A stretch of DNA of 64,000 nucleotides from Tritrichomonas musculus (GCA_039105265.1 JAPFFF010000023.1:1178001-1242000); one strand, 5' to 3'; positions 52,113-63,609 are shown, counted from the first letter of the stretch. A program made the numbers and translations. The notes: a model not told the origin generated them from the letters alone.

Positions 52113-52865
52113 ATGTCTGATTCATTCGATGAACCAATAAATATTCCAAGAGAGATTGCTGATTTTTATATTATCAGTAAATGGAAAGTCGGTGAAAATT
52201 CTACATTATATACTGCACTCACAACAAGTACTTCATTTATTTGCAAAGCAATTCCTAAAAAAAATTACATTGGAAATCATATTGAAATTCAACATTCATT
52301 ATATCATGATAATATTCAAGAAATTTTATGGCAGTGTGTAGATTCAGAAAATATTTACATCTTCACTTCTCAAGCAAAAGAAAGTTTCCAAGAATTTCTT
52401 GATAGAAATGGAAAACTTGATGAAAATCAAGCTAAACATTTCATGTATCAAATACTAAATGCCTTACAATATGTTCATAAACATGAGATATCATTTTGTG
52501 ATATTAAACCAGAGAATTTCTTAATTACTGAGGATGATACATTGTTGTTATTTAATTTTGGTTGTGCAGTGAAAGGTAAAATCGTTATCGAAGCAAGAGG
52601 TACTCCATTATATATGAGTCCTGAACGTATTTCCAAAAAAGGTTCATTTAATGGATTCGCAAGTGATATTTGGAGTTGTGGAGTCACTTTATATCAAATG
52701 TTAATGGGAAAAATACCATATGGTCAATCATCATCTTCAGAAAAGTTTCAATTATCAGATGATATCTCAGATGAAGCCAAAGATTTATTATCCAAAATGA
52801 TTCATCCAGACCCTTCTCAAAGAATTTCAGCATTAGATGCTTTAAATCATAACTGGTTTAAATAA
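52113..52865 (+). CDS. Element-borne protein kinase-like protein, about 250 residues
   Basis: Cargo gene between the right subterminal and terminal repeats. One kinase domain fills the chain: an ATP-lobe lysine in FICKAIPKK, a catalytic loop with CDIKPENFL, an activation segment ending GTPLYMSPER, then SDIWSCGVTLYQML and a C-lobe with PSQRISALDALNHNWF. The group resembles CAMK/NEK-like kinases common in trichomonads. Some active-site motifs diverge from the norm, so activity cannot be assumed. The start at 52113 is chosen because upstream residues form a hydrophobic leader typical of a UTR. It is not closely similar to the host kinase left of the element. Confidence 0.8.
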   Translation: MSDSFDEPINIPREIADFYIISKWKVGENSTLYTALTTSTSFICKAIPKKNYIGNHIEIQHSLYHDNIQEILWQCVDSENIYIFTSQAKESFQEFLDRNGKLDENQAKHFMYQILNALQYVHKHEISFCDIKPENFLITEDDTLLLFNFGCAVKGKIVIEARGTPLYMSPERISKKGSFNGFASDIWSCGVTLYQMLMGKIPYGQSSSSEKFQLSDDISDEAKDLLSKMIHPDPSQRISALDALNHNWFK

Positions 52866-52962
52866 AAAAACATTTTACTTTTATATATTAATATTTGTCA
52901 TAAAAGTTCCACAAATGACCTTCACAAATGGTTTTCAATGAGCTGTATCAAAAAATTTAGGC

Positions 52963-53121
52963 TCACAAATGACCTTCACAAAATGGCCTCTCACAAATGA
53001 TTTCAATACGTTTGTTAACCACGATAATGAGCTCTCAAAAATGACTACACAGCGGCCAAATGGCGTGGGTTGTTAACGGACCGATAGGGACGTTAAGAAA
53101 TCACGCCATTTATATACTACT
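52963..53121 (-). repeat. Right terminal inverted repeat, 159 bp
   Basis: Exact reverse complement of 2154-2312, ending ...TATACTACT. Just inside (52915-52962) is a partial echo of the same motif (GACCTTCACAAATGG), probably a remnant of an earlier end. Confidence 0.95.
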
Positions 53122-53126
53122 ATATT
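53122..53126. repeat. Target-site duplication, right copy
   Basis: ATATT, matching 2149-2153. Confidence 0.85.
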
Positions 53127-53332
53127 GATGTACTTTAAAAAGAAAAATCATTGATTTTGATATTAAAATCGTTTTGTAAATTGGGCTGGGGAAACAAAAA
53201 AAAGATATTTGGTTGTTTTAATTAGTTCATGAAATACATGAATTAATAAAATAAAAATTATCGTTATGGTCAAATTAATGGCAAAATTTCATAAAATAAA
53301 AAATTATGTTATTTATTTATTATTAAAACATT

Positions 53333-56300
53333 TCACTCCACTTTACCTTCAGTTGAAGAATTAACATTAAATGATTTTGAAGCAGAGACCAAATAAGCCT
53401 GCTGTTTTCCTTTTCCTTTTAAGAAGACTTCACCTCTCGATTCAACCATGAAATCCAGTTGATTAATCAAATCGTAAGTATTCTGAGAGATCTGAATTCT
53501 TCCAGGGACATCAGTACTTTGTAACCTAGAAGCCACATTAATTGGGTCACCGATGATATCGAAAGTTGGCTTGTCAGTTCCAAGGACCCCTGCAATAAGG
53601 GGCCCTCCACTATTAATGCCAATTCGTACGTTAAGCATTGAATTCAATTTCACGTTTGCATCTTCGAGATCTTGGAGACATTCGAGTCCGAACTTTGTCA
53701 TTTGTTCGGCATGAGTCACTGGCTGTTCATCTGGTGTAAACAAACCGCCAGCACACATGTAAACGTCACCGATTAATTTGATTTTAGTTAACAATTCATA
53801 TTGGGTGATGCTTTCGTCAAAACCGGCGAAAATCAAGGACAAGTTACCCATGATTTTTTGTGGTGTCAATGATGCTGCATAATCGCTGAACTTGATGATA
53901 TCGATGAACATGATTGTCGCGCTTGGAACGGTGAATGAAATGTCTTTTTCTCCTTGATTTAAACGTACAACAATGCTTCGTGGCAAGATTTGATAAAGTA
54001 ACTCTTCGGAGGTCTTCTTGGCTTCTTCTGCTTCTTTTTGTTGTGCAATCAATTCGGACTCGTCACGTAAAATGATGACGAAACTTTGTATTTCATTACT
54101 TTCATTGGTGATGCCGATAATTGTGATGCTGCATGGCACTTTTTCATCACGATCAGAGATGCAAATTGTGTGGTCTTCATAAGTCAGTGCACTTTGGCGA
54201 TTTCTCATCAATTCAATTTGGCTTTCAATTGTTCCTTTTGATTTTGATTCTTCGTCAAAAATGGTCAAAACAGATTGACCTAAAAGTTGTTCAGGTGTGT
54301 AACCAAACATTGTTGTTACTGAAGGATTCAAGATATCAACGATTCCGTTTGTTCCTAAGAAAAAAACAGAATCAGTTGAATTGAAAATGATTGCTTGAGC
54401 AGTTGACATTGTTGTTGAAGTTTGACTTGATGTTTTATCAAGCAAGTAATTAATGAGATCGTGAGAAGCAGCCACTTGAATTGGATTGATTCTTCTTAAT
54501 AGAGTCAAGACGACATCGTAAGAATTATTCAATATCTTGATCATGTAGAAGCAAAGAATGAAAGCAATGAATTCTAAGATTAATTCAATCATGAAGAAAA
54601 TGATGTGATTAGTTGTAAATGAAGAACGAAAATCAGTTCCAACAACTGACCAAGTATCATCAATGTTCATCAACAAAGGAATTAAATGATTATTTGCAAG
54701 ATGAACAATTTGAGAAGGTATTTCATCAGTTATTGTTCCTTCATATTGATCGAGTTTAACAAGGACTTGATCAACGATATTTAAGAAGAAAGCTAATTGA
54801 TTTTGGACAGAACCACAACGATATTGTTCATGCAATGAATTTGTTTCATTATCCATTTCACAAATTGCTTCAAGTGTCAATGCATCAATGGTTTCACTTA
54901 CACCAATTGGTGATGGATAACCTGGACTATCTTCAAGCATTTCTTTTGTTGCTGAATCAAGAAGTTGAAGATCGTCTTGTATCAATTTTCTCATGCTTGA
55001 AAGTTTAATGAAGTTTGATGTGTTTACGTATTCATTTGAGCTAATAATGGCTTGACTAATCCAAAGGCAAAGTTGGGCAACATAAGACTTTCTTATACGT
55101 GAATCTGCTTGCCATAAATTCAAGTACATGTACTTATCATTGAAGGTTTCAATGTTTGCTACTTGGAAATAAATGACAATTGTATTTGCTATATAAACAA
55201 TAATGACTGTTACTAGAATGACAATTGTCGATAAAGCTTTATTTCCAGCACCTGCTTGTGCATCTATTGTTGATTCATCTAAGTTATTTGTTTGAACATT
55301 CTTTCGAATTGGCTGCAATGAATCTTGTTTCACATTCGATGGCAAATTCAAAAGCATCTTTGCAAACTTTTCTATTTCTTTAATGTAAAGAACACCCATT
55401 AAAACAGTCATAAAGATGCTAACAACGCCGTAAATTATTGATAAGAGAAATGACAGTATCTTCAATGTTTTTTCAGAATCTTCTGCTTCATCTTGTGACA
55501 TTTGTCTTAATGTATCTTTGATTGTATCAAATGAATCAGTTGCGCTTTGAATAGTAGTGATTAAAGTGCCAAAATTGCTTGAATTTGTATAAAAAAGTTT
55601 CAGTTTTTCAATGTCATCTTCGCCCATTAAAACTGAGCATAAAAAGCTCATGTATGTCATAACCGTTTTCAAGTTATATGATATATTTGAATCATAAACA
55701 ATTCCGTAGTCAGTGAAGTTAATTGTTGATGTCTCTTCAAAAAGTGGAGCCGTATAAGTATACATGTCAACTCCAATTCTTGACTGTTCAGCGACATCAG
55801 AAAGAAAATCATGATATTTAATTTTTAACAAGTTTACAAAAATAGCTGCACGATAAGAATAAGTACAATCCATGCTTGCATTCATAAAAGAACTAATTTC
55901 TTCAATATTGTCGCCTTTAAGAACTTCATTTAACACGTCATCAATCTTTGTTGCATTGACTTTTTCTCCCCAATGATAAACGATCATTAAAGTGGATTCA
56001 AACATGTAAAGACGTGCTTGATTAATCAATGAAATTCTTTCTGACGTTGACAATCTTCCATTGAAGTAAGTGCTGAACTTGACAAAGACAACAATTGATA
56101 AAATTAAGCCAAGAGATAATAAGAAAAGTGTTGTTAAAAGAAAAGTATAATAACGGTGAGCTTTCTTTGTTTCTGTAGCTCTTTGTAAGGCAAGCCTTAT
56201 TTTAGATTGATTAAGAAGAACTTTTCCAATTCCTTCTTCAACAGCAACTTCTAATTCAGACTGTGAAGTACTTGAATTGGAAGAGAAGTTTTTACTACTG

Positions 56301-58132
56301 CCATTACTGTTACTATTATTAGAAGCAGATGATTGATTTCCACTTGTTTTTTGTGTTTTTTGATTATATATGAAATTTCCCTTTAAATCAATAATTCCTT
56401 TTTTCAAGTATTCAGGGAAAGTTCGTACAAATTGTCTGAAACACATGTCAACGTTGAAATTCTTGCCAGATTCAATCAAGTCTATTTTATTCCGACTTTT
56501 GATTGCTGAAACAAAGTCGCATTTGCATTCAATCAAGAAGACAAGACTTTCTTCGATGTATTGAATAGAATTTGGAAATTCTGCTAACGATTCATCCCAA
56601 AGTGACTTTGTTTTAGTCAATGTTGTTGACGTGGAAATGAGGAATCCAATGTCTGGTGTTGGCATTGACCAAAACTGTCTCATTGAACTTTGTATCTCTT
56701 TTGTGTGCTGCTTTAAATCTTTAATTCTTTCACCTGTTTGTGTAGATGAAGCTGATTGTCTTAAAATTTTAATTTTCTGAACTTGAACGAGTAAAAACCG
56801 TTGATAAAAGTTCATATCACGTCTCTTAATGGCTTCGCTATACAAAACATTCATGTTTCTATTGTTTCCAGGCAAGCAAACCATGATTCGAATCAAGTGG
56901 CAAAGAGTAGTTAATGAATGATGATGTTGAGTTATGAACTTGATTATGAAAAAGTCCAAATAGGCGGTTACATGATGTGATATGATGTAATCGTAATAAA
57001 ATAGGGCCTTCTTTTCACTTTGGTCTAGTTTAAGACTCATTAAATGATCCAATCTTTCTTCTTCAGAAGGAACTGCAGTCTTTGAATCTTGATCTACGTC
57101 AAAAGTGAAATACTTTTTCAATTTCGATGCTTGCAACTTGTAAAAAATAGTTGATGAAACAAAGCCAATTACTATGAAAGCAATGAATAAAATGAATAAA
57201 ACTAAACCTACATTTTTTTCTTCGAAAAAGATGGTAATAAATCTGATCAAATCATTCCCTGATGAAGCAATGCAAATTCCCATGAAAATTACATTACTTG
57301 AGAATGTCAAAAAAGGATCTCGTGTTAATTCAATTATCATTATTACCATGAATGCAAAGTGCAATAAAATAAGAGCATCCTCGGCCCATTCTGGAAAGAA
57401 CTCGAAGCATTTGGATAAGAGATAAAAAATGGATGAAAAGGAGCATAAAATAACGTATGGTTTGTGATTAAAGGATGAAAAAGGAGAAAGTGAAAAATAT
57501 GCTGATGAGCCAAATAAAGATGAGGTGTAAAAGAAAAAGGAGCAAGTTACAATGAATTCTATGAGTCCGATAATGAATAAAATTATGTTTAATATTCCGG
57601 TGTCTTTAATTACTGTTAAGTTGATAAAGGTAGAAGATGTAACGTGGGCTAAAGGGTTGATTAAAACTAATGGAATCAGTTCTATACAAATTCTTGTTGG
57701 AAATAAAGATTTCTTGTTGAATGATCTAAACCTTCGGAAAAATAATAATTGAAATATAAAAATACCAATAAAAAGAACAAATAATATCGTATTGACAAGA
57801 AAGCCAATCATTAAATTGTCATTTGAACTAAATTCTGGCTCAAAATTGGCAATATAACTGAAATATTTCACGAAATTTTTTGAAATATTATTTGACTCCC
57901 ATGCTGCTGTGTGTGATTGCCATGTCGAAATGAACGTAAGTTGAATAAACATAATTAGTAAGAAAAAATAGTAAATAAAAGAAGGAAGATGAGTTGTTTG
58001 GGTCATTTTATCAAATAGTGGATCAATATTGCTTGAGACGAAACTGCGCGACAAAGAGCTTCCTGCGATTGTTGAAGCTGCTTCTGATGCTGATTTAGAC
58101 ATCACTGAGGCGTCCATCCCTCCTCCAATCAT
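53333..58132 (-). CDS. Receptor-type adenylate cyclase with PAS domain, host, 1,599 residues
   Basis: A large membrane enzyme making cAMP from ATP. The N-terminal 340 residues hold about six or more membrane helices. A cytosolic stretch with Ser/Asn linker (about 590-640), a membrane helix near 670, a long extracytoplasmic-looking region, two more helix clusters (about 900-1000 and 1190-1210), a PAS domain (about 1245-1360, FNSTDSVFFLGTNGIVDILN) and a class III catalytic domain (about 1392-1585) follow. Metal-binding Asp are in FIDIIKF (about 1411) and IGDVYM (about 1456). Lys in IKLIGD (about 1452) and Asp in TFDIIG (about 1525) mark ATP rather than GTP. This plan is typical of the expanded trichomonad cyclase family. 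The ATG at 58132 is the only sensible start. Confidence 0.92.
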   Translation of the reverse strand: MIGGGMDASVMSKSASEAASTIAGSSLSRSFVSSNIDPLFDKMTQTTHLPSFIYYFFLLIMFIQLTFISTWQSHTAAWESNNISKNFVKYFSYIANFEPEFSSNDNLMIGFLVNTILFVLFIGIFIFQLLFFRRFRSFNKKSLFPTRICIELIPLVLINPLAHVTSSTFINLTVIKDTGILNIILFIIGLIEFIVTCSFFFYTSSLFGSSAYFSLSPFSSFNHKPYVILCSFSSIFYLLSKCFEFFPEWAEDALILLHFAFMVIMIIELTRDPFLTFSSNVIFMGICIASSGNDLIRFITIFFEEKNVGLVLFILFIAFIVIGFVSSTIFYKLQASKLKKYFTFDVDQDSKTAVPSEEERLDHLMSLKLDQSEKKALFYYDYIISHHVTAYLDFFIIKFITQHHHSLTTLCHLIRIMVCLPGNNRNMNVLYSEAIKRRDMNFYQRFLLVQVQKIKILRQSASSTQTGERIKDLKQHTKEIQSSMRQFWSMPTPDIGFLISTSTTLTKTKSLWDESLAEFPNSIQYIEESLVFLIECKCDFVSAIKSRNKIDLIESGKNFNVDMCFRQFVRTFPEYLKKGIIDLKGNFIYNQKTQKTSGNQSSASNNSNSNGSSKNFSSNSSTSQSELEVAVEEGIGKVLLNQSKIRLALQRATETKKAHRYYTFLLTTLFLLSLGLILSIVVFVKFSTYFNGRLSTSERISLINQARLYMFESTLMIVYHWGEKVNATKIDDVLNEVLKGDNIEEISSFMNASMDCTYSYRAAIFVNLLKIKYHDFLSDVAEQSRIGVDMYTYTAPLFEETSTINFTDYGIVYDSNISYNLKTVMTYMSFLCSVLMGEDDIEKLKLFYTNSSNFGTLITTIQSATDSFDTIKDTLRQMSQDEAEDSEKTLKILSFLLSIIYGVVSIFMTVLMGVLYIKEIEKFAKMLLNLPSNVKQDSLQPIRKNVQTNNLDESTIDAQAGAGNKALSTIVILVTVIIVYIANTIVIYFQVANIETFNDKYMYLNLWQADSRIRKSYVAQLCLWISQAIISSNEYVNTSNFIKLSSMRKLIQDDLQLLDSATKEMLEDSPGYPSPIGVSETIDALTLEAICEMDNETNSLHEQYRCGSVQNQLAFFLNIVDQVLVKLDQYEGTITDEIPSQIVHLANNHLIPLLMNIDDTWSVVGTDFRSSFTTNHIIFFMIELILEFIAFILCFYMIKILNNSYDVVLTLLRRINPIQVAASHDLINYLLDKTSSQTSTTMSTAQAIIFNSTDSVFFLGTNGIVDILNPSVTTMFGYTPEQLLGQSVLTIFDEESKSKGTIESQIELMRNRQSALTYEDHTICISDRDEKVPCSITIIGITNESNEIQSFVIILRDESELIAQQKEAEEAKKTSEELLYQILPRSIVVRLNQGEKDISFTVPSATIMFIDIIKFSDYAASLTPQKIMGNLSLIFAGFDESITQYELLTKIKLIGDVYMCAGGLFTPDEQPVTHAEQMTKFGLECLQDLEDANVKLNSMLNVRIGINSGGPLIAGVLGTDKPTFDIIGDPINVASRLQSTDVPGRIQISQNTYDLINQLDFMVESRGEVFLKGKGKQQAYLVSASKSFNVNSSTEGKVE

Positions 58133-61100
58133 TTTTTCGTTATTGTTTATTTGAATCCTTTGTGCTAAAAAATATTTATTTTATTTATTTTTTAAATATA
58201 AAAAATTTGAATGAAATCAGAATATCTTCTTCTGAATTTTTATTTCAAACTATTAGTTATTTTGTCTAAAAATTGATAAAACTATATTTAAAATGCAATA
58301 TAATAATAAGTTTATATTTGAATAAATTAAAATTTCAAATGTGAACAAAATAACTAATTCAAACATTTGAGAAGAAATTTCAAATATTTCATATCAAACA
58401 AAGGTAACTAATTTTTAGAAAATTGCTTCTTTTATGTTGGTTTAAATAATATCAAAAAATGGAAATCTCCGATAAAATTAAGAAAAAAAAAATTCAATCA
58501 TTTGATTAAAATTAACCCAATTCCATAAAAATAAAATTTGAGATGTTAATGAAAAATTGAATACAAATGAAAGAAAGTTTCATCAGAATTCCAGATAACT
58601 TTTTTGAACATTTAAAATGAATTTTTTTTTCAAAATAGATGTTCATTTTATGGTATTTATTTTGAAAGGCAATAGTCATATTTAATAATAATACATTTTC
58701 ATATTTTTATTCATATCGTGAAGTAAAAATAAAAAAATTGAATACATAATTTGTATATATTGAATGCATAAGATAGCATTTATAAATAATTGCATTTAGT
58801 AGGAATATCTATTTGATTTCTTTGGAAAAATTTATTCTTAATCCTCAAATTTTGAATGCTAAATGTTATATATTAGTTTTCTTAAAAAGTTACTTTCGAT
58901 AAAAATATATTCAAAAGCATAGCACGAATATCTTGCTTTAAAAGAATTGGAAAGCATGTAGCATCCTTTTTTTATTCTTTCTAAATTTCATTTAATATTT
59001 TAATTTATTCAGATTAAAGAATTAAATGAATATAAATATGTATCTAAATGATTATAAATATATAAAAACCCCCAACAAAACCGTTTACAATTTTTCCCCT
59101 TGTTAAAAAAGTTAATTATATTTAAAGATAGCATTTGTTTGAAAGTTTATTTTTTATGGATAAGTATAAAAAACAGAGCAATAAATCTTTTTGATAGATT
59201 ATTTATTATTTATTTTCAAGGTAAAAAACAAATATACTGATTATATAATGTCAAAATTAGATTTTAAAAATGCTCTGACCAAAGTTCATTAAAGTTAATA
59301 AAGATTACATGATGATATTTTTTATATTTGACTAATTTCAACATTCAGAATTTCATGATCATCAATAATAATAATTTTGCATTCATTCAACATTCACTTA
59401 TTTATCTTCATAAATATGATTTTTCTACCTATATATAATAATAATATTCCAAAATAAATATGCAAATTATTGAAATTGAGAAATTGATATTAAAAATTTC
59501 CCAATATATGAATAAATTACGAATTTATATGATTATTATATTTTATATTCAAATAATTAATTGTTTTTTAGAATATTTAAAGATATCAAAAAAATATTAG
59601 TAAAGATAAATGAACTATCAAAAAAAAACGTATATTTTATTTCGTTTTCAATACTTCACTTCATGCTATTAATGAAATGTGAGTTAAAAAAATATTCGTT
59701 TATATAAAAATACATAAATATTTGATGCAAAGTAACCAATTTGGGCTACTTATCTTCAACTTTATAATCAGAAACTAGTTGGAAATGATTCGCATAAGGT
59801 TATTATTCAAGATGTTCTTATTAAATTACATTTTTGCAATATTATTTTAATAAAAAAGCAACATATTTGCCAAAATAATATTACAATAGCGTATAATGAT
59901 AACATAAATAAGTTAAATATATGTATTCATTTTTTGGCTAAATTTTTATTTCTTTTTCTCAGATTCAAAAATGAGAGATATTTTAATGCTATATATTTCT
60001 CTAGTAAAATGATTTTCTTATTCATTGATTTATGTTTTAAAGTGATCAATATTTTTATTCGTTTTAATTAATGAAATAATGGGTTATAATTTTTTATAAT
60101 GAACTTTTTCCTCATTTAAAAGGTTAACAAAAATATAATTAACCATTTTATTATTTAAGATATGCTAAACATAAATATGTTAACCAGAAATGATTTTATT
60201 TTTAAATAAAATAAATCTCTGTATTATTCTCAAATATTTGAGCAATCGGGTATGGGTAACGTGTTTTTTGATACAACAGCTCAGAATATTTGAGTCATCG
60301 GGTATGAGTAACGTGTATTATTGAAATAAACCAAAAAATATTAATATTGGTATATATACGAAATTTTATTATATTAAAATCATTAAAATAGAATTATAAA
60401 ATAAAAATAAAAATAATAAATTAGATTATATACTAATTATTGAGTAAACACTAATAATTTGATGATATTCATTATATTCTTTTAACATATTGCTATTTTA
60501 TCTATTAAACCTTGTTTAATATCATATTTAAAATATATTTATTGAAAATAAAATGGATTTACTTAATTTTTATTTTTTTAATATTAATTTCGACAAAATT
60601 AATCAAGAAATCGTATATAACGATTGTATGAATCATATATATAACCTCAGTTTTAATATAAATATGCACTTACATTTCCATTTTTCCGCCGATTTAAAAA
60701 TGTTGGGGGTTTTAATATATATCAAAATGATAAGCGTTTTCATTTTATTTGAGTTAAATTTTATTTATTTTTTTAATAGAACCTAGGAAACTAAATATAT
60801 TATTTCAGTTAAGGGTGTATTACACTCGCTGTAGAGGTAATGGTACTAAAATTTTTTTTAAAAATTCTATATATTAATATATATTATATAAAAAATATTT
60901 AATGAAAAAGTTTTGTTCGTCTGGTAGAGTTTTATGAGTATTTTTATTTATTTTCGTAAACCATTGAAATTATAAAAAAAATTCATCAAATATTTTTCAT
61001 GTTTTTGCATAAAAAAAGTCATAAAATATTAAATGCATCTTTATTATATGAAAATGTTTGATAAAACAATTAATTCAATCGATCTTGTAATAATAACATT

Positions 61101-62336
61101 TTAAATTTCTATGAATTAAATGATAAATGTGTAAAATGAAGAATGATTTTTGCATAATATAATATGATTTATCTTTTGAAACTTTTTCTACTCTTGAAAA
61201 CATGAATTGCTAAAATCTGAAATTAAATATTCTCAATGAAATCTTTTAAAAATGCCTTAAGATATGCGCTGATGATTTATTTATTTACCAAAATTGGTTT
61301 AAATAAGAGATTGTTGGGAGAAATTAATGAATATGTCGTAATCTTTGTATTTTTATTATAAATTAAAACTAATTTATCTCAGTAAAAAAAGAATTTTCTT
61401 TGTTTTTAACAGAGCAATTTAAAAGATGACTATTGGAATAATGCATATTTTAATATATAATTTATCAAAAAATATTTTGCATGCTTTAATTTCCTTCTTG
61501 AAAAAAAAAAAAAAAAAGAAATTAAAAAAAAATTCAATATGAACCGGAAATAGTCAAAAAGTTTTTGACATATAAAAAAGAATCCTTGAAAAAGATTCAT
61601 GCCAATTATTTTTTTCATTCAAAAATTTAAATTTTTTTAAAAAAAATTAAAGGTTAAAACGCAGCTACGCCTGACGAGTCGTTTTTTATTTTCATATATT
61701 TATTGTGATATATATTAATTATCCTATAAATTGATATATAGTTATCCCTTGAGAATTAAACAACCATTCCAAAAAATGAGTTGTAAAATACAATTTTTTA
61801 TAATTTTTTATTTTTTTCATGAAAAAAAAGAGGTGCGAGAACTAAAAAATTTTTTAAAAAACGATCAACTTTAATTTTTAAACTTTTGTAATATCTTGGA
61901 AAATAGTAAGTATAATTTATTTTTTGCAAAATAAATAAGCATTATATTCTAATATAATAATAAAAATATATTAATTTAATATTTATCTTCATTATAAGCA
62001 ACCAAACATATGAATTTGCTTATAAAAAACAAATTCATATTTATCTTGATTAATAATCAGTTATTTTTAATAATATATTTTAATATATTTATTATTTCTA
62101 ATTTAACATTTAATTAAGTATTTATAAAATATTTATATTGGATAATTTCGCAAGATATTAATACTCCTATTTTCCAGATTTCATTATTTATAAATATCTC
62201 ATAATATTGTTTATCTCTAAGGGATAACTATTTAAAATTTATTATAAATTTCAATAATTATTATGATTCTAGAATATTATTGAAAACGGCTCGCCAAGAG
62301 ACATTTTAAAACTCTCCCATTCAAAATAAAGTAATT
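58133..62336. other. AT-rich host intergenic DNA, no gene seen
   Basis: About 4.2 kb of very AT-rich sequence. The open frames present (for example 60553-60786 and 61430-61618) are low-complexity and show no domain. Short GC-richer islands occur at about 60810-60840 (GTGTATTACACTCGCTGTAG) and 61655-61685 (AACGCAGCTACGCCTGACGA then GTCG and a T run), either of which could mark a small RNA; neither folds as a tRNA by eye. Confidence 0.6.
60232..60316. repeat. Direct repeat of about 32 bp
   Basis: AATATTTGAGCAATCGGGTA... at about 60233-60263 and AATATTTGAGTCATCGGGTA... at about 60285-60316, both continuing TG(G/A)GTAACGTGT. Spacing start to start is 52 bases. It stands out as GC-richer than its surroundings. 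Confidence 0.75.
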
Positions 62337-62761
62337 ACTTTATTTTCTCTCAATGTTGTACTAGATATTCCAACATTTTGTTCTCAAAAAGTTATGTTTT
62401 GTTCTCAAAAAGTTATATTTTGTTCTCAAAAAGTTAGAATTTTTAATAAAAGACATAGAAAATATTGAATAAATCATAATTTTTTTTATTCAAAATTATT
62501 TGGGTTACATATTTTTACCGAGTCTTACCCCAAATCGCGGGGTCTCGACTCCTCCTAACGACTCCTCCCTCTGGTCGTCGTCGTTAGTCGTCGCTCGACG
62601 CCCGCTAGGGGTATGTAGACTGCGGAAAAAATATGTAAAAATAAAATAATTTGAATAAAAAAAGAGTGATTTATTCAATATTTTCTATGACCTTTAATAA
62701 AATTCACTTTTTGAGAACAAAATGTTGGAATATCTAGTATAACACTTTATTTTCTCTCAAT
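62337..62761. mobile_element. MITE-like/foldback DNA element, 389 bp, with 18-bp flanking direct repeats
   Basis: The core 62355-62743 has inverted arms of about 120-150 bases: GTT(G/A)TACTAGATATTCCAAC then ATTTTGTTCTCAAAAAGT, and further in CATAGAAAATATTGAATAAA. The left arm holds three tandem 21-base TTTTGTTCTCAAAAAGTTA units, the right arm one. Both sides are flanked by ACTTTATTTTCTCTCAAT (62337-62354 and 62744-62761). The centre (about 62517-62625) is strikingly GC-rich and pyrimidine-biased. No coding capacity. The flanking repeats look like a long target duplication. Confidence 0.8.
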
Positions 62762-63609
62762 TGCATTCAATTTTTTTAAAAAAAATAAAAATTCAAGAAA
62801 AATGATATTTCTAATTAAGATATTTTCTTGACAATTTCAAAAATCAATTATTTTATGGTATTGAATATAATAATTTGTGTTTTGTGGAATTTTAAGCCAT
62901 TCGGTCGAAATCTTATTATTAACATATTTTACTCAAAATCTTTTACATTTTGAATTTGATGATATACTAATATGTATATTTATTTAAAAAATATATTTTC
63001 ACAGGAAAACTAGAATTAAATATGAAAACTACTGATAAAATTGCATTTTAAGTTTTTGAAAATCACACAGAAAAAATGGCCCTATCTTTTATGCTAGAAC
63101 TATTCTAAAATAATAATTATATAATTTAATGCTTATAAAAAACTTTGTAAAAACTTTTTAGGAATGAATTTTAAGATATATTTAAAAAAAAATTTGACCA
63201 TTTTTTTTTTTGAAAATTTGATAGTTTATACAAATATTTCTATAAGTGCAATCAAAATTATTCTTATAAGCATTCAATATCGTTCAAAAATATATATATA
63301 TTAAAAATGATATTTTTATTATATTTTTCTTGGAAATGATTATAAAATTTTTTATTGTCTGGTATATTCACTCAAAAATGTGTGAACACAAAATATTAAA
63401 AAAAAAAGTTGTGTTTGTGTTTGATCGTTCTAACACAAACAAACTCAGTCAAAAAAAAAAAAAACAAACACAAACAGACTTTGTGAATATTTGAATGAAA
63501 CACAAACAAACATATATAATTTTTGACTAAAAAAGTTGCTTCCAATATTGAATAATATAATTCTATGAGTTTTTTTCAATGAGTTCTTTCAAAATTGAAT
63601 AAAGTAATA
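62762..63609. other. AT-rich intergenic DNA
   Basis: No gene seen. About 63400-63510 carries imperfect repeats of AAACACAAACA and its complement around a run of 14 A residues, a simple-sequence patch. The last 60 bases lead into the gene at 63610. Confidence 0.6.

Larger units (their letters stand above)
2154..53121. mobile_element. Giant Polinton/Maverick-like (PLV-type) capsid-bearing element, about 51 kb
   Basis: Both ends were located by eye. The element starts AGTAGTATATAAATGGCG and ends with the reverse complement; the 159-bp terminal inverted repeats match at every base read; both sides are flanked by ATATT. Parts that define the family are a double-jelly-roll capsid pair, A32-type packaging ATPase, rve integrase, Ulp1/adenain-type proteases and a primase-SF3 helicase. 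The combination matches Polintons and Polinton-like viruses (PLVs, Tlr-like), but the length is two to three times the usual 15-25 kb. Identical repeats and an intact duplication imply a young insertion. It looks nearly whole, with perhaps two or three interrupted frames. It sits between two host genes and cuts neither. Confidence 0.95.

Noticed and set aside
668-52865. Host kinase left of the element as the parent of the element's kinase
   Set aside because: The two share only general kinase motifs; loops and activation segments differ too much for recent copying.
61650-61690. Possible tRNA or small RNA at a GC-richer patch followed by T-run
   Set aside because: No cloverleaf or conserved boxes could be drawn by eye; mentioned only in the intergenic entry.
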